DNA from: Microvirga ossetica
GTDB lineage: Bacteria; Pseudomonadota; Alphaproteobacteria; Rhizobiales; Beijerinckiaceae
DNA length: 64,000 nt
Reading direction: 5' to 3'
Assembly (NCBI RefSeq): GCF_002741015.1
Contig: NZ_CP016616.1
Span: forward strand, 3,133,501-3,197,500
Part shown: in pieces, positions 53,715 through 62,949 of the stretch
Numbering within the stretch: position 1 is the first letter of the stretch
How the letters are laid out: the number at the start of each line of letters is the position of its first letter
The notes under the pieces: generated by a model
Told to the model about the DNA's origin: nothing
What the model saw: the letters and a program-made list of their open reading frames with translations, nothing else
Database searches by the model: none
Translations under genes and position numbers: made by a program

Positions 53715-54881
53715 ATGCTCCTGGAACCGAACGCCACCACCGATAATGTCGTCGATCCGCGCGATGCCGCCGAGACGGCCGGCCTCACTTACGTCTCCGA
53801 CGAGGCACCCGGCATCCGCCGCCGGAAATCCGGCAAGGGCTTCACCTATACCAAGCCGGACGGCGCGAAAGTCACCGACAAGGCGACGCTGGCGCGCATC
53901 AGGTCACTCGCCATCCCGCCTGCCTACACGGATGTGTGGATCTGCGCGAGGGCCAACGGCCACATCCAGGCGACCGGCCGCGACGCCAAGGGCCGCAAGC
54001 AGTATCGCTACCATCCGGCCTTCCGCGAGGTTCGCGAGAGCACGAAATACGAGCACATGCTCGAGTTCGCGCGAGGCCTGCCGGCGATCCGCAAGACCAT
54101 CGACGAGCATATGAGCCTGCGCGGGCTGCCGCGCGAGAAGGTGCTGGCGACGGTGGTGCATCTGCTCGAGAACACCCTGATCCGCGTCGGCAATTCCGAT
54201 TACGTGAAGCAGAACAAGAGCTACGGCCTCACCACCCTGCGCGATCCGCATGTGAAGGTGGAGGGCGGCGAGCTGCGCTTCCAGTTCAAGGGCAAGAGCG
54301 GCAAGACCTGGAAATTGCAGGTGAAGGACCGGCGCATCGCCCGAATCGTCAAGGCCTGCCAGGACCTGCCGGGCCAGGACCTGTTCCAGTATATCGGCGA
54401 TGACGGCGAGCAGCTTTCGATCACCTCGGCGGACGTGAACGCCTATCTGAAGGAGATCACCGGGCGCGAGATCACGGCCAAGGATTTCCGCACCTGGGCC
54501 GGCACCGTGCTGGCGGCGCTCGCCCTGTCGGAATTCGAGGAATTCGACAACCAGGCCAAGGCCAAGAAGAATATCCGCGAGGCCATCGAGAAGGTCGCCT
54601 CGCGCCTCGGCAACACGCCGAGCATCTGCCGCAAATGCTACGTGCATCCGGAGGTCTTCGCCTGCTACCTCGACGGCGGCCTGCTCCTGGACGTCAAGCA
54701 GCGGATCGAGACGCAGCTGCGGGAGGATCTGTCCTCCCTCAAGCCCGAGGAGGCGGCCGTCCTAAGCCTTCTGCAGGAGCGCCTCTCGCGCGAGGTCGAG
54801 AAGCAGGCGGAGAAGAAGCCGGCAAAGAAGCGCCGTGCATCGAGAGGCAGGAAACAGGCCGAGGCCGAGCTGCGGGCTTGA
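53715..54881 (+). CDS. DNA topoisomerase IB
   Basis: A 388-residue poxvirus-like type IB topoisomerase that relaxes supercoils by a 3'-phosphotyrosine intermediate. The N-terminal domain contains GIRRRKSGKGFTYTKPDGAK. The catalytic core has KQYRYHPAFREVRE, LLENTLIRVGNSDYVKQNKS, KDFRTWAGTVLAALAL and the nucleophile Tyr309 in ICRKCYVHPEVF. The tail is Lys/Arg-rich. Bacterial examples are common in alphaproteobacteria, often chromosomal and non-essential. Confidence 0.95.
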   Translation: MLLEPNATTDNVVDPRDAAETAGLTYVSDEAPGIRRRKSGKGFTYTKPDGAKVTDKATLARIRSLAIPPAYTDVWICARANGHIQATGRDAKGRKQYRYHPAFREVRESTKYEHMLEFARGLPAIRKTIDEHMSLRGLPREKVLATVVHLLENTLIRVGNSDYVKQNKSYGLTTLRDPHVKVEGGELRFQFKGKSGKTWKLQVKDRRIARIVKACQDLPGQDLFQYIGDDGEQLSITSADVNAYLKEITGREITAKDFRTWAGTVLAALALSEFEEFDNQAKAKKNIREAIEKVASRLGNTPSICRKCYVHPEVFACYLDGGLLLDVKQRIETQLREDLSSLKPEEAAVLSLLQERLSREVEKQAEKKPAKKRRASRGRKQAEAELRA

Positions 54882-55175
54882 TACCCGAAATTCACGGTCA
54901 TCCCGGACGGCGAAGCCGATCCGGGACTAGGCGCAAAATGTGCCGCGTGAATCTCGACGCTCTCATCCCCGCGAAGGCGGGGATCCATAACTGCGACGGT
55001 TCAAGGACGAGCGAGCAGCGTCCCGCCTCTTTCTGCAACGTCAATGGCTATGGATCCCGGGCTCCGCTGCGCGGCCCCGGGATGACAGCTTGGTCTTAGG
55101 CATCTTTTGTGGTGGCTTGACCCACTGCTTCTCCCGTGGTCCACCGCGCCTGGTACGAACCGGAACAGAGGTCAA
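54882..55175. repeat. Dispersed repeat, inverted copy of the 15.8-kb element
   Basis: Positions 54963-55086 repeat, on the opposite strand, the element at about 15811-15936. The core TTTCTGCAACGT (55030-55041), GGATCC and CATCCCCGCGAAGG are shared. A GTCATCCCGG half-site at 54897-54906 adds a second element type. I see no gene in this gap apart from these repeats. Confidence 0.75.
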
Positions 55176-55514
55176 ATGAGCCGTTTGCTGAAATCGATTT
55201 CCATTGCGGCTTTGTTTGTTGTCACCTGCGTTTCGTACGCTTCTGCCCAGGATCAACAATCCCAGACTTGGCCCGAGGTGAAATGTGCGCGCTACAAGAC
55301 GGCGTGGTCGGAGGCGCTCGCGCGGCGCGGCACGAAGGGTCTGGGCCAGGAATTTCTCGACCGTCATGAAGCGTTTCTGGCCTCCGGATGCACGGCGCAG
55401 GCCAATGTCTGTCCGCGCTCCGCGGAGGAGCTCGATCTGGCCAACATGATGGTGGTGGCGGCCATGAATGCAGGCACGGCGAGCACCTTCCCGCCCTTCG
55501 CCTGCCGCAAATGA
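55176..55514 (+). CDS. Small exported protein, function unknown
   Basis: A 112-residue protein. The signal peptide is MSRLLKSISIAALFVVTCVS with cleavage near ASA. The mature part is helical, with PEVKCARYKTAWSEALARRG and FLDRHEAFLASGCTAQANVC and four cysteines that could form two disulfides. No known family comes to mind. It stands alone between a repeat region and the cytochrome bd operon. Periplasmic location is inferred. Confidence 0.72.
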   Translation: MSRLLKSISIAALFVVTCVSYASAQDQQSQTWPEVKCARYKTAWSEALARRGTKGLGQEFLDRHEAFLASGCTAQANVCPRSAEELDLANMMVVAAMNAGTASTFPPFACRK

Positions 55515-55644
55515 TGCCATTGCGTGTCATGGCCGTCACGGACTGTATTCCTCCCGCGTAACCCTGCCGAGACGTCGAGCCCCCTGGTCCGTACCCCGCT
55601 GCCGCCCTAAAAGCAGGAGGGTATGTCGATGAGGGGAAGCGGAG

Positions 55645-57081
55645 ATGGAATTCGATGCCCTGATGCTCTCGCGCATCCAATTCGCGTTCACGATTGCTTT
55701 CCACATCATCTTTCCAGCTTTCACCATCGGCCTTGCCAGCTGGCTCGCCGCTTTGGAATTCAACTGGCTGCGCACCGGCAATCCGCTTTATCGCAATCTC
55801 TTCCGCTTCTGGGTGAAGGTGTTCGCGGTGTCCTTCGGCCTCGGCGTCGTGTCGGGCATCGTCATGAGCTACCAGTTCGGCACCAACTGGTCGCGGTTCT
55901 CCGAGTTCACGGGCAACGTGCTTGGGCCCGTCATCGCCTATGAGGTCATCACCGCCTTCTTCCTCGAGGCGGCCTTTCTCGGCATCATGCTCTTCGGCTG
56001 GGAGAAGGTGGGCGACCGCCTGCATTTCTTCGCCACCTGCATGGTGGCGCTGGGCACGTTGATCTCCGCTTTCTGGATCCTCTCGGCCAATTCCTGGATG
56101 CAGACGCCCGACGGCTTCGCCATCGAGAACGGCAAGGCGGTGCCGGTCGATTGGTTCAAGGTCGTCTTCAACCCGTCCTTTCCTCTACGCTACGCGCATA
56201 TGGTGATGGGCTGCTACCTGACGACCGCGTTCGCGGTCGCCGGCATGTCGGCCTGGATGCTGCTGCGCCATCCGCACGATGCGCCGGCAGCAAAGCTCGC
56301 AGGCTCGCGCCGCTCCCTATCCATGGCCCTGTGGTTCGCCACCATCTTCGTGCCGGTGCAGATCCTCATCGGCGATCTGCATGGCCTCGGCGTGCTGAAG
56401 TACCAGCCGACCAAGCTCGCCGCCATCGAGGGCAACTGGGACCGCATGGACAACATGCCCCTGCGCCTCTTCGCGCTTCCCGACGAGGTGGCGGAGACGA
56501 ACCGTTACGAGATCGCGATCCCGAAGATCGGCAGCTGGGTTCTCACGCATGCCTTCGACGGTGTCGTGCCGGGCCTCAAGGACGTGCCGCCGGACGAGCG
56601 TCCGCCGGTCTGGCCCGTCTTCTTCTCCTTCCGCGTCATGGTCGGCATCGGCTTCGCGATGCTGGGCATCGGCCTGTGGAGCCTGTACCTGCGCGTGAAG
56701 GGCACGCTGTTCACCAGCAGGGCATTCCTCACCGCGGCGATGATCATGACGCCCTCGGGCTTCGGCGCCGTGCTCTTCGGCTGGTTCACCGCCGAGATCG
56801 GCCGTCAGCCCTATGTGGTGTACGGACACTTGCGCACGGCCGACGCGGTCTCGCCCGTATCCGCGGGTGCTGTGACCGCATCGCTACTGACCTTCGTCGT
56901 CGTCTATGCCTTCGTGTTCGGCTTCGGCTCCTATTACCTCGCCAAGCTCCTGCGGCGCGGGCCCGATCCGATCGAGGACATGCGTGGCGACGACCTGCAC
57001 AGGAAGCCGAAGCGTCCGCTCTCGCTGCCGGACGAGAGACTTGAAGGCGGGCCCGGTCACCGGGCGCTGCCGGTGCGCTAA
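55645..57081 (+). CDS. cydA: Cytochrome bd-type quinol oxidase subunit I (CIO type)
   Basis: This subunit holds the haems and oxidises ubiquinol, reducing oxygen to water. The 478-residue protein has about nine helices. The N-terminal haem ligand His20 is in IAFHIIFPAFTIG, the quinol loop is short (KYQPTKLAAIEGNWDR), and GWFTAEIGRQPYVVYGHLRT follows the sixth helix. A short Q-loop places it in the cyanide-insensitive CioA group. A GGAG site precedes the ATG at 55645. cydB follows after 107 bp containing a repeat remnant. Confidence 0.95.
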   Translation: MEFDALMLSRIQFAFTIAFHIIFPAFTIGLASWLAALEFNWLRTGNPLYRNLFRFWVKVFAVSFGLGVVSGIVMSYQFGTNWSRFSEFTGNVLGPVIAYEVITAFFLEAAFLGIMLFGWEKVGDRLHFFATCMVALGTLISAFWILSANSWMQTPDGFAIENGKAVPVDWFKVVFNPSFPLRYAHMVMGCYLTTAFAVAGMSAWMLLRHPHDAPAAKLAGSRRSLSMALWFATIFVPVQILIGDLHGLGVLKYQPTKLAAIEGNWDRMDNMPLRLFALPDEVAETNRYEIAIPKIGSWVLTHAFDGVVPGLKDVPPDERPPVWPVFFSFRVMVGIGFAMLGIGLWSLYLRVKGTLFTSRAFLTAAMIMTPSGFGAVLFGWFTAEIGRQPYVVYGHLRTADAVSPVSAGAVTASLLTFVVVYAFVFGFGSYYLAKLLRRGPDPIEDMRGDDLHRKPKRPLSLPDERLEGGPGHRALPVR

Positions 57082-57188
57082 AGCATTTTTTGGCGAAGTG
57101 GATCCGGCGCGCCGTCGAGAATGCGGCAAAGCAAAGAAGAAGAGCGGTGGTTCCACATCAGTGGAAACGGCTCTAGGAGGCGAAAAAC

Positions 57189-58238
57189 ATGTTCGGCTTC
57201 GGAATGGAATACGAGGGCCTCGCCTTCTGGCTGCCGCTGATCTGGGCGGGGCTGCTCGCGGTGGCTGTGGCCATGTACGTGATCGCCGACGGGTTCGATC
57301 TCGGCGTCGGCATTCTCTTCAAGGCGGCGGGCAGCGAGAACTGGCGCGACCGGATGATGTTCTCGGTCGCTCCCATCTGGGACGGCAACGAGACCTGGCT
57401 CATCCTCGGCGGCGGCGGTCTCTTCGCCGTCTTTCACATCGCCTATGCGGTGCTCATGCCCGCGCTCTACGTGCCGATCATCCTCATGCTCGTCGCCCTC
57501 ATCTTCCGCGGCGTCGCCTTCGAGTTCCGCTTCAAGGCGGAGCGCTCGAAATTTTTATGGGACAACGCCTTCTTCTTCGGCTCCCTGCTCGCGACCTTCT
57601 TCCAGGGCATGGTGCTCGGCACCTTCGTGCAGGGCTTTTCCACCGACGGGCGTCAGTTCACCGGCGACACCTTCGATTTCCTCACGCCCTTCAGCGTGGT
57701 TACCGGCCTCAGCCTGATCTGCGGCTACGGGTTGCTCGGCGCCACGTGGTGCGTGATGAAGACGACCGGGGAGCTGGAAATCTGGGCGCGCCGGATGGCG
57801 GTGCGCTTTCTCCTCGCCACCGTCCTTGCCATGGCCGTCGTGTCCGTGTGGGTGCCTTTCCTTGGCCGCCAGATCGAGACGCGCTGGTTCACATGGCCCA
57901 ATATCGCCTTCCTCGCGCCGATCCCGCTGATCACGGCCTATGTGGTCTACAGGCTCTTCCGCGATCTGGAGGAGGGGCGGCATTTGCGGCCGTTCTTCCT
58001 GGCGATCGCTCTGTTCCTGCTCGGCTATCTGGGCCTGGGTGTGAGCCTCTTCCCCTATATCGTGCCGCCGAGCCTGACGATCTGGGACACGGCGAACACC
58101 GTCAATTCGCAGCTCTTCGCCCTGGTGGGTTTCGCCATCGTGCTGCCGATGACCTTCGTCTACACGGCCTATTGCTACTACGTCTTCCGCGGCAAGGTGG
58201 CGGACGAGATCTCAGGCGGCGGCTACGGATATCACTGA
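57189..58238 (+). CDS. cydB: Cytochrome bd-type quinol oxidase subunit II (CIO type)
   Basis: The 349-residue partner of CydA, with about eight helices. The N-terminus LPLIWAGLLAVAVAMYVIAD, followed by GFDLGVGILF and WDGNETWLILGGGGLFAVF, is diagnostic of CydB/CioB. It stabilises subunit I and the haem site and has no redox cofactor of its own. Its stop codon overlaps the next ATG (TGATG), so the small downstream gene is translationally coupled. Confidence 0.95.
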   Translation: MFGFGMEYEGLAFWLPLIWAGLLAVAVAMYVIADGFDLGVGILFKAAGSENWRDRMMFSVAPIWDGNETWLILGGGGLFAVFHIAYAVLMPALYVPIILMLVALIFRGVAFEFRFKAERSKFLWDNAFFFGSLLATFFQGMVLGTFVQGFSTDGRQFTGDTFDFLTPFSVVTGLSLICGYGLLGATWCVMKTTGELEIWARRMAVRFLLATVLAMAVVSVWVPFLGRQIETRWFTWPNIAFLAPIPLITAYVVYRLFRDLEEGRHLRPFFLAIALFLLGYLGLGVSLFPYIVPPSLTIWDTANTVNSQLFALVGFAIVLPMTFVYTAYCYYVFRGKVADEISGGGYGYH

Positions 58239-58372
58239 TGCAGGCTGAAACGCATCGTCGCCCGTCGGAGCGTCGCTCGAAACGGCTCCTTTGGTTCGTG
58301 TTCATATATGTCGCGAGCCTCGCGGTCTTCGCAGGCGCCGTCTATGGCCTGCGGGCGATCATTCCGCGATGA
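58238..58372 (+). CDS. Small membrane protein of cytochrome bd operon (DUF2474-like)
   Basis: A 44-residue protein, too short for most gene callers. One transmembrane helix (LLWFVFIYVASLAVFAGAVY, about 17-36) follows a basic N-terminus. DUF2474 proteins of this kind are encoded just after cioAB; they likely play a role like CydX, the small third subunit of E. coli cytochrome bd. The TGATG overlap with cydB supports expression with the oxidase. The functional comparison is inference. Confidence 0.8.
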   Translation: MQAETHRRPSERRSKRLLWFVFIYVASLAVFAGAVYGLRAIIPR

Positions 58373-58375
58373 CGG

Positions 58376-59251
58376 TTACCGATACGTGCCGATGAAGCCC
58401 TTGTCGGTGACGACCACCCAGCGGGCGCCGCGGCGCTCGATGCCTTCGATGCGGCCGACGCCGGGAAGCATGCCGCCGGGCATGACCTCGTAGAGGCGGC
58501 GATTGCGGTTCTCGACCAGGGCCGCGCCGTTATAGACCTCGCGCAGCACCCAACCGTCGACGGGTTCGCTCTTGATCGGTTTGGGTGCAGGAGCCTCCTC
58601 GCGAGCCGCGGCCTCGACCGGGGCAGGAGGCGCGGTGGGAGCAGCGGAAGCGGCAGGCTTGGCGTTCAGCCCGGCGAGATTGGTGTTGAGCCCCGCGAGT
58701 GTCGTCAGGATCTGGGTTTCCATCCGCTCGAGCCGTCCTTCGAGGGCGGTAAGCTTCTTGCCCGGCTCCTGCAGGCTGATCGTCAGGCGCTCGACCTTGT
58801 CGGTGAGCTCCGTCTGCTCGGACACGGAGGCGGTGGAGGAGGTGTGCTCGACTTCCCTGAAGGCCACGACCGTTTCCCTGAGCGCGCCGAGATCGGCGCT
58901 CAGCCGCGCCAGAATCTCCTGGCTGCGGACCGTCTCCGTTTCGAGCTGTCGAATGACGTCCCGGTTCGCAAGCGTCCCCAGATAGGAGGCGGACCAGCCG
59001 GCGCCGATCAACAGCAGCCCCACGGCAGCCTGGCTCAGGAACTTCGTCGAAAGTGTCCGATCGCCGGTTGCAACACGCTCGCTCGTCCCTACCTCGGGAG
59101 AGGGCAGCGGCTTCAGGCCAAGCTTTGCGCTTTTAATGGCCTCTTCAAGGGCCGCGCTGGCATTGGGGTCGATCCGGATGGGGCCGGCGGACGATTCGCC
59201 CGCGTGTTTTGCCGTTTCGCTGCGTTCCCGGGAACCTAAGCCGATGTCCAT
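58376..59251 (-). CDS. Inner-membrane coiled-coil protein, function unknown
   Basis: A 291-residue protein. One membrane helix (about 70-92, containing VGLLLIGAGWSASYLGTLAN) follows a disordered N-terminus. Then comes a predicted coiled coil (about 100-190, Glu/Leu/Arg-rich, with LTISLQEPGKKLTALEGRLE), a Pro/Ala-rich linker, and a C-terminal domain of about 65 residues (VDGWVLREVYNGAALVENRN) that may form a beta fold. The topology suits a periplasmic scaffold. It is convergent with the cyd operon and divergent from the type I secretion genes. I do not recognise a characterised homologue. Confidence 0.78.
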   Translation of the reverse strand: MDIGLGSRERSETAKHAGESSAGPIRIDPNASAALEEAIKSAKLGLKPLPSPEVGTSERVATGDRTLSTKFLSQAAVGLLLIGAGWSASYLGTLANRDVIRQLETETVRSQEILARLSADLGALRETVVAFREVEHTSSTASVSEQTELTDKVERLTISLQEPGKKLTALEGRLERMETQILTTLAGLNTNLAGLNAKPAASAAPTAPPAPVEAAAREEAPAPKPIKSEPVDGWVLREVYNGAALVENRNRRLYEVMPGGMLPGVGRIEGIERRGARWVVVTDKGFIGTYR

Positions 59252-59648
59252 ATTCCGACCTCATTTTCAGGTCAGAGAGGATTAACCTTAAACCTTTACC
59301 AAATCGTTACATTTGCGTGAGGTGCTTACGTTACATGCTCTCCGAATAGAGGGGAAATGTCGAAGCGCCGTGTTTTTGCAAAACCTTTTTGTTGACATAG
59401 TTACATGGAATAGAGTTACAAAAGGTGGCGTAACGGAAGCGACCACCTTAGGGGCACCTCAATACCCATAAGAGTGCTGAGAAACCTGGCCTCCCAGGTC
59501 TAACTATAACGAGATACTCTTGTGGGGCCATTAAGCCCGACATCGCTGCCATCGCCAGATGGCAACTATTGTGCTAAGGTATAACCTTTCACAGTGGTTC
59601 TGAAACCATGATGGCGCCGGGCGACTGGCGAGCCTACGGAAAGAAGAT
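59252..59648. other. Intergenic region with structured leader upstream of type I secretion genes
   Basis: This is about 400 bp without a protein gene. A TTGACA box is at 59392-59397, with only a weak -10 candidate (TTACAA near 59416). Downstream, three stem-loops can be drawn: arms AAGGTGG/CCACCTT at 59422-59449; an 11-bp stem CCCATAAGAGT (59465-59475) with ACTCTTGTGGG (59516-59526, one G-U pair) enclosing an ACCTGG-CCTC-CCAGGT hairpin (59484-59499); and GCCATC-GCCA-GATGGC at about 59548-59563. The start of the ABC gene follows at 59649. The left part, 59252-59390, shows nothing clear. Confidence 0.5.
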
Positions 59649-61421
59649 ATGAAGCAGGCATCGAGAAACCGGGAAGAGAGCACAGAGGTCCAAGACGCTC
59701 TGAAGACGTGCTTTCCCTCATTTGCTGGCGTCGCCGTATTCTCCGCGGTCGTCAACGTTCTGGCGCTCACGGGCTCCATCTACATGCTCCAGGTCTATGA
59801 CCGCGTGCTGTCCAGCCGGAGCATCGCCACCCTGATCGGCCTTTCGCTGATCACGCTTGCGGCCTTTGCCCTCTCCGGCGGCCTCGACATGCTGCGTGGA
59901 CGGATGCTGGCGCGCATCGGCGCCCGCTTCGACGAGCTCCTGTCCCACCGCGTCTTCGACCTCGTGGCCACGATGCCGCTCAAGGGCGCCCGGCAGGCCG
60001 AGAGCATGCAGCCGATCCGGGACCTCGACACGATCCGCGGCTTCCTCTCGAGCCTGGGCCCGACGGCCCTGTTCGACATGCCCTTCATGCCGATCTTCCT
60101 CATCGGCTGCTTCATGATCCATCCCGGCATCGGCGTCATGTCGGTGGTCGGCGGCGTGGTCATCATCATCCTGACCCTCTACACCGACGCCAAGAGCAAG
60201 GGTCCCTCCTTCGAGGTGACCAAGAGCGGCGCCGAGCGCCATGCCATGGCCGAGACCAGCCGCCGCAATGCGGAGGCGATCCGTGCCAACGGCATGCTGG
60301 GCTTCCTGGCCAAGCGCTACGACGAGGTGCATGTCCGTCACGTCAATGACGGCCTCGTCGCCAGCGAGTCCTCGGCCGGCATCAGCGCCTTCGCCAAGGT
60401 CTTCCGCATGGTGCTCCAGTCGGCCATCCTGGGCCTGGGCGCCTATTACGTGATCCAGGGGCAGATGTCGGGCGGCCTGATGATCGCCGGCTCGATCCTG
60501 ATGTCCCGTGCGCTCGCTCCCATCGAGATCGCGGTCGCGCACTGGAAGGGCTTCACCGCCTCCCGCCAGGCCTATCGCCGCCTCGCGCATATCATGACCA
60601 TCGTGCCGGCCCAGGGCCAGCGCATGCCGCTGCCGGCCCCCAAGGCCGCCCTGTCGGTCGAGGACGTCTATATCGGCGCCCCCGGCGCTTCGCTGCCCAT
60701 CGTCCAGGCCGCCACGCTCCAGCTCCAGGCGGGCCAGGGCCTCGGCCTCATCGGCCCCAGCGCCTCGGGCAAGTCGACCCTCGCCCGCGCCCTCGTCGGC
60801 GTGTGGCCGACCCTGCGCGGCGAGATCCGCCTCGATGGGGCTGCCCTCGACCAGTGGGAGCCGGATCCGCTCGGCCGCAATATCGGCTACCTGCCCCAGG
60901 ACGTGGAGCTGTTCGAAGGCACCATTGCCGAGAACATCTCGCGCTTCCAGCCGGACGCCAAGCCGGAGGATGTCATCGCCGCAGCGCAGACCGCCGGCGC
61001 CCATGAGCTCGTCCTCAATCTGTCGGACGGCTACGACACCCGCATCGGTGAAGGCGGCGCCTCGCTCTCGGGCGGCCAGCGCCAGCGCGTCGCGCTGGCC
61101 CGCGCCCTTTACGGCAACCCGTTCCTGGTCGTGCTCGACGAGCCCAATGCCAGCCTCGACGGCGCCGGCGACGAAGCCCTGAACCAGGCCATCCTCGCGG
61201 TGAGGAAGCGCGGCGGCATCGTCGTCGTCATCACCCACCGCCCGGCCGCGCTCGGCCAGGTCGACCAGGTCGCCATCATGGAAGAGGGCCGGATCAAGGC
61301 CGTCGGACCGCGCGACGAGGTCCTGCAATCCGTCATGAAACGCAATGCGGCGGCACCGGCACCCGGGCGCCCGCAGCAGGCGCCGGCCGCTCCGGCCGCT
61401 AACCTGCGAGAGGTTGGTTAA
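59649..61421 (+). CDS. Type I secretion system permease/ATPase
   Basis: A 590-residue ABC transporter half, with an N-terminal membrane domain (six helices; ALTGSIYMLQVYDRVLSSRS in the first part) and a C-terminal ATPase. Walker A is GPSASGKSTLARALVG (about 367-382), the signature is LSGGQRQRVALARAL and Walker B is FLVVLDEPNASLD. It belongs to the PrtD/LapB-like group that exports RTX or other glycine-rich proteins in one step through all envelope layers. The HlyD gene starts at the very next base. No outer-membrane TolC-like gene or substrate gene is visible here. Confidence 0.94.
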   Translation: MKQASRNREESTEVQDALKTCFPSFAGVAVFSAVVNVLALTGSIYMLQVYDRVLSSRSIATLIGLSLITLAAFALSGGLDMLRGRMLARIGARFDELLSHRVFDLVATMPLKGARQAESMQPIRDLDTIRGFLSSLGPTALFDMPFMPIFLIGCFMIHPGIGVMSVVGGVVIIILTLYTDAKSKGPSFEVTKSGAERHAMAETSRRNAEAIRANGMLGFLAKRYDEVHVRHVNDGLVASESSAGISAFAKVFRMVLQSAILGLGAYYVIQGQMSGGLMIAGSILMSRALAPIEIAVAHWKGFTASRQAYRRLAHIMTIVPAQGQRMPLPAPKAALSVEDVYIGAPGASLPIVQAATLQLQAGQGLGLIGPSASGKSTLARALVGVWPTLRGEIRLDGAALDQWEPDPLGRNIGYLPQDVELFEGTIAENISRFQPDAKPEDVIAAAQTAGAHELVLNLSDGYDTRIGEGGASLSGGQRQRVALARALYGNPFLVVLDEPNASLDGAGDEALNQAILAVRKRGGIVVVITHRPAALGQVDQVAIMEEGRIKAVGPRDEVLQSVMKRNAAAPAPGRPQQAPAAPAANLREVG

Positions 61422-62747
61422 ATGTTGGTCATTCAAGCTCCCCAGAAGAAACCCTCCGTCCACCAGAGGATCCTGCGCCAGTCGACCATCGGCGGCGTGG
61501 CCATGATCGCTCTCTTCGGCGGAACCATCGGCCTGTGGGCGGCGACCTCGACCCTGTCCGGCGCCGTCGTCGCCGGCGGCCAGTTCGTGGTCGATACCAG
61601 CGTCAAGAAGATCCAGCATTCGACCGGCGGCATCGTCGGCGAGCTGAGGGTCCAGGAGGGCGACCGGGTGTCCCAGGGCGATCTCCTGGTCCGCCTGGAC
61701 GAGACGGTGACCCGCGCCAACATGCAGGTCGTGACGAAGCAGCTCGACGAGTATCTCGGCCGCCAGGCACGCCTCGAGGCCGAGCGCGACGGGACGGCCA
61801 CAATCGAAATGCCGGCGGAGTTCGCCGCTCGTCTGAACGAGCCGGCCGTTCAGAAGATCGTGTCGTCGGAGCGTACGCTGTTCATCGCACGCGGCGCCTC
61901 CCGTGAGGCGCAGAAGGACCAGCTCAAAAAGCGCATCGCGCAGTCCCAGGACGAGATCGTGGGATTGAGGGCGCAGCAGACGGCGAAAGCCCGCGAGGCG
62001 GAGCTGATCGTCGGCGAGCTGAAGGCGGTCCGCGACCTCTACGAGAAGAACCTGGTTCCGATCACGCGCCTGAACGCCCTCGAGCGCGATGCCGCCAGCA
62101 TCGAAGGCCAGCGCGGCCAGCTCATCGCGGCTGTCGCCCAGGCGGAAAGCCGCATCGCCGAGACCCAGTTCCAGATCATCCAGATCGACGAGCAGATGCG
62201 CGCCGAGGCGATGCAGGAGCTGCGCGAGATCCAGGGCAAGATCGCGGAATATACCGAGCGCCGCGTGGCGGCCGAGGACCAGCTGAAGCGCATCGACATC
62301 CGTGCTCCCAGCGACGGCTATGTCCACCAGCTCAACGTCCACACCATCGGCGGCGTGATCTCGCCCGCAGAGCCGGTGATGAACATCGTCCCGATTAACG
62401 ACAAGCTCGAGCTCGAGGCCAAGGTGCTCCCGCACGAGATCGATCAGGTGAAGCTCGGGCAGAAATCGACGGTGAAGGTCCATGCCGCCAACGCGCGCAT
62501 GGTGCCCGATCTGCATGGCAGCGTGAGCCGGATCTCGGCGGACGTGTCGCGGGATCAGCAGACCGGCACGACCTTCTACACGATCCGCGTTGCGCTGCCG
62601 CAGGACGAGATCAAGAAGCTCGAGAACATCCATCTGATCGCCGGCATGCAGGCGGAGGTGTTCGTCGAGGTGAACCAGCGCACCCCGTTCGAATATTTCT
62701 TCAAGCCCATGCAGGAGCAGATCGCCCGCGCGTTCCGCGAGCACTGA
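61422..62747 (+). CDS. HlyD-family type I secretion membrane fusion protein
   Basis: A 441-residue periplasmic adaptor. One N-terminal membrane helix (about 28-50) is followed by a lipoyl/barrel half (QHSTGGIVGELRVQEGDRVS), a long coiled coil (about 110-270) and the second half ending IDIRAPSDGYVHQLNVHTIG and a C-terminal beta-barrel. It links the ABC exporter to an outer-membrane channel. It begins immediately after the ABC stop (61421), so it is made from the same transcript. Confidence 0.95.
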   Translation: MLVIQAPQKKPSVHQRILRQSTIGGVAMIALFGGTIGLWAATSTLSGAVVAGGQFVVDTSVKKIQHSTGGIVGELRVQEGDRVSQGDLLVRLDETVTRANMQVVTKQLDEYLGRQARLEAERDGTATIEMPAEFAARLNEPAVQKIVSSERTLFIARGASREAQKDQLKKRIAQSQDEIVGLRAQQTAKAREAELIVGELKAVRDLYEKNLVPITRLNALERDAASIEGQRGQLIAAVAQAESRIAETQFQIIQIDEQMRAEAMQELREIQGKIAEYTERRVAAEDQLKRIDIRAPSDGYVHQLNVHTIGGVISPAEPVMNIVPINDKLELEAKVLPHEIDQVKLGQKSTVKVHAANARMVPDLHGSVSRISADVSRDQQTGTTFYTIRVALPQDEIKKLENIHLIAGMQAEVFVEVNQRTPFEYFFKPMQEQIARAFREH

Positions 62748-62769
62748 TCCTTTCCACGCGATCCTTCGG

Positions 62770-62808
62770 AAACCGCGGTCGGGGCAGAACGCCTCGGCCG
62801 CGGTTTTT
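62770..62808 (+). terminator. Rho-independent terminator after the HlyD gene
   Basis: AAACCGCGG (62770-62778) pairs with CCGCGGTTT (62798-62806), with partial inner pairing and a T-run. It lies 22 bp after the HlyD stop and separates the secretion pair from the trehalose gene. Confidence 0.85.
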
Positions 62809-62949
62809 CGTTTGAAGGGCTGCGGAAGCCACCTCAAGACTGCGGTCAAGCCTGGAAAGTTGGGCGCGCGAACCCATAACAGGGGCGGAGGCCGCACTCT
62901 CCTGCGGTCCTCCATCGACACCCGAGCGAGCATCTCGCTGCATGGCGCC

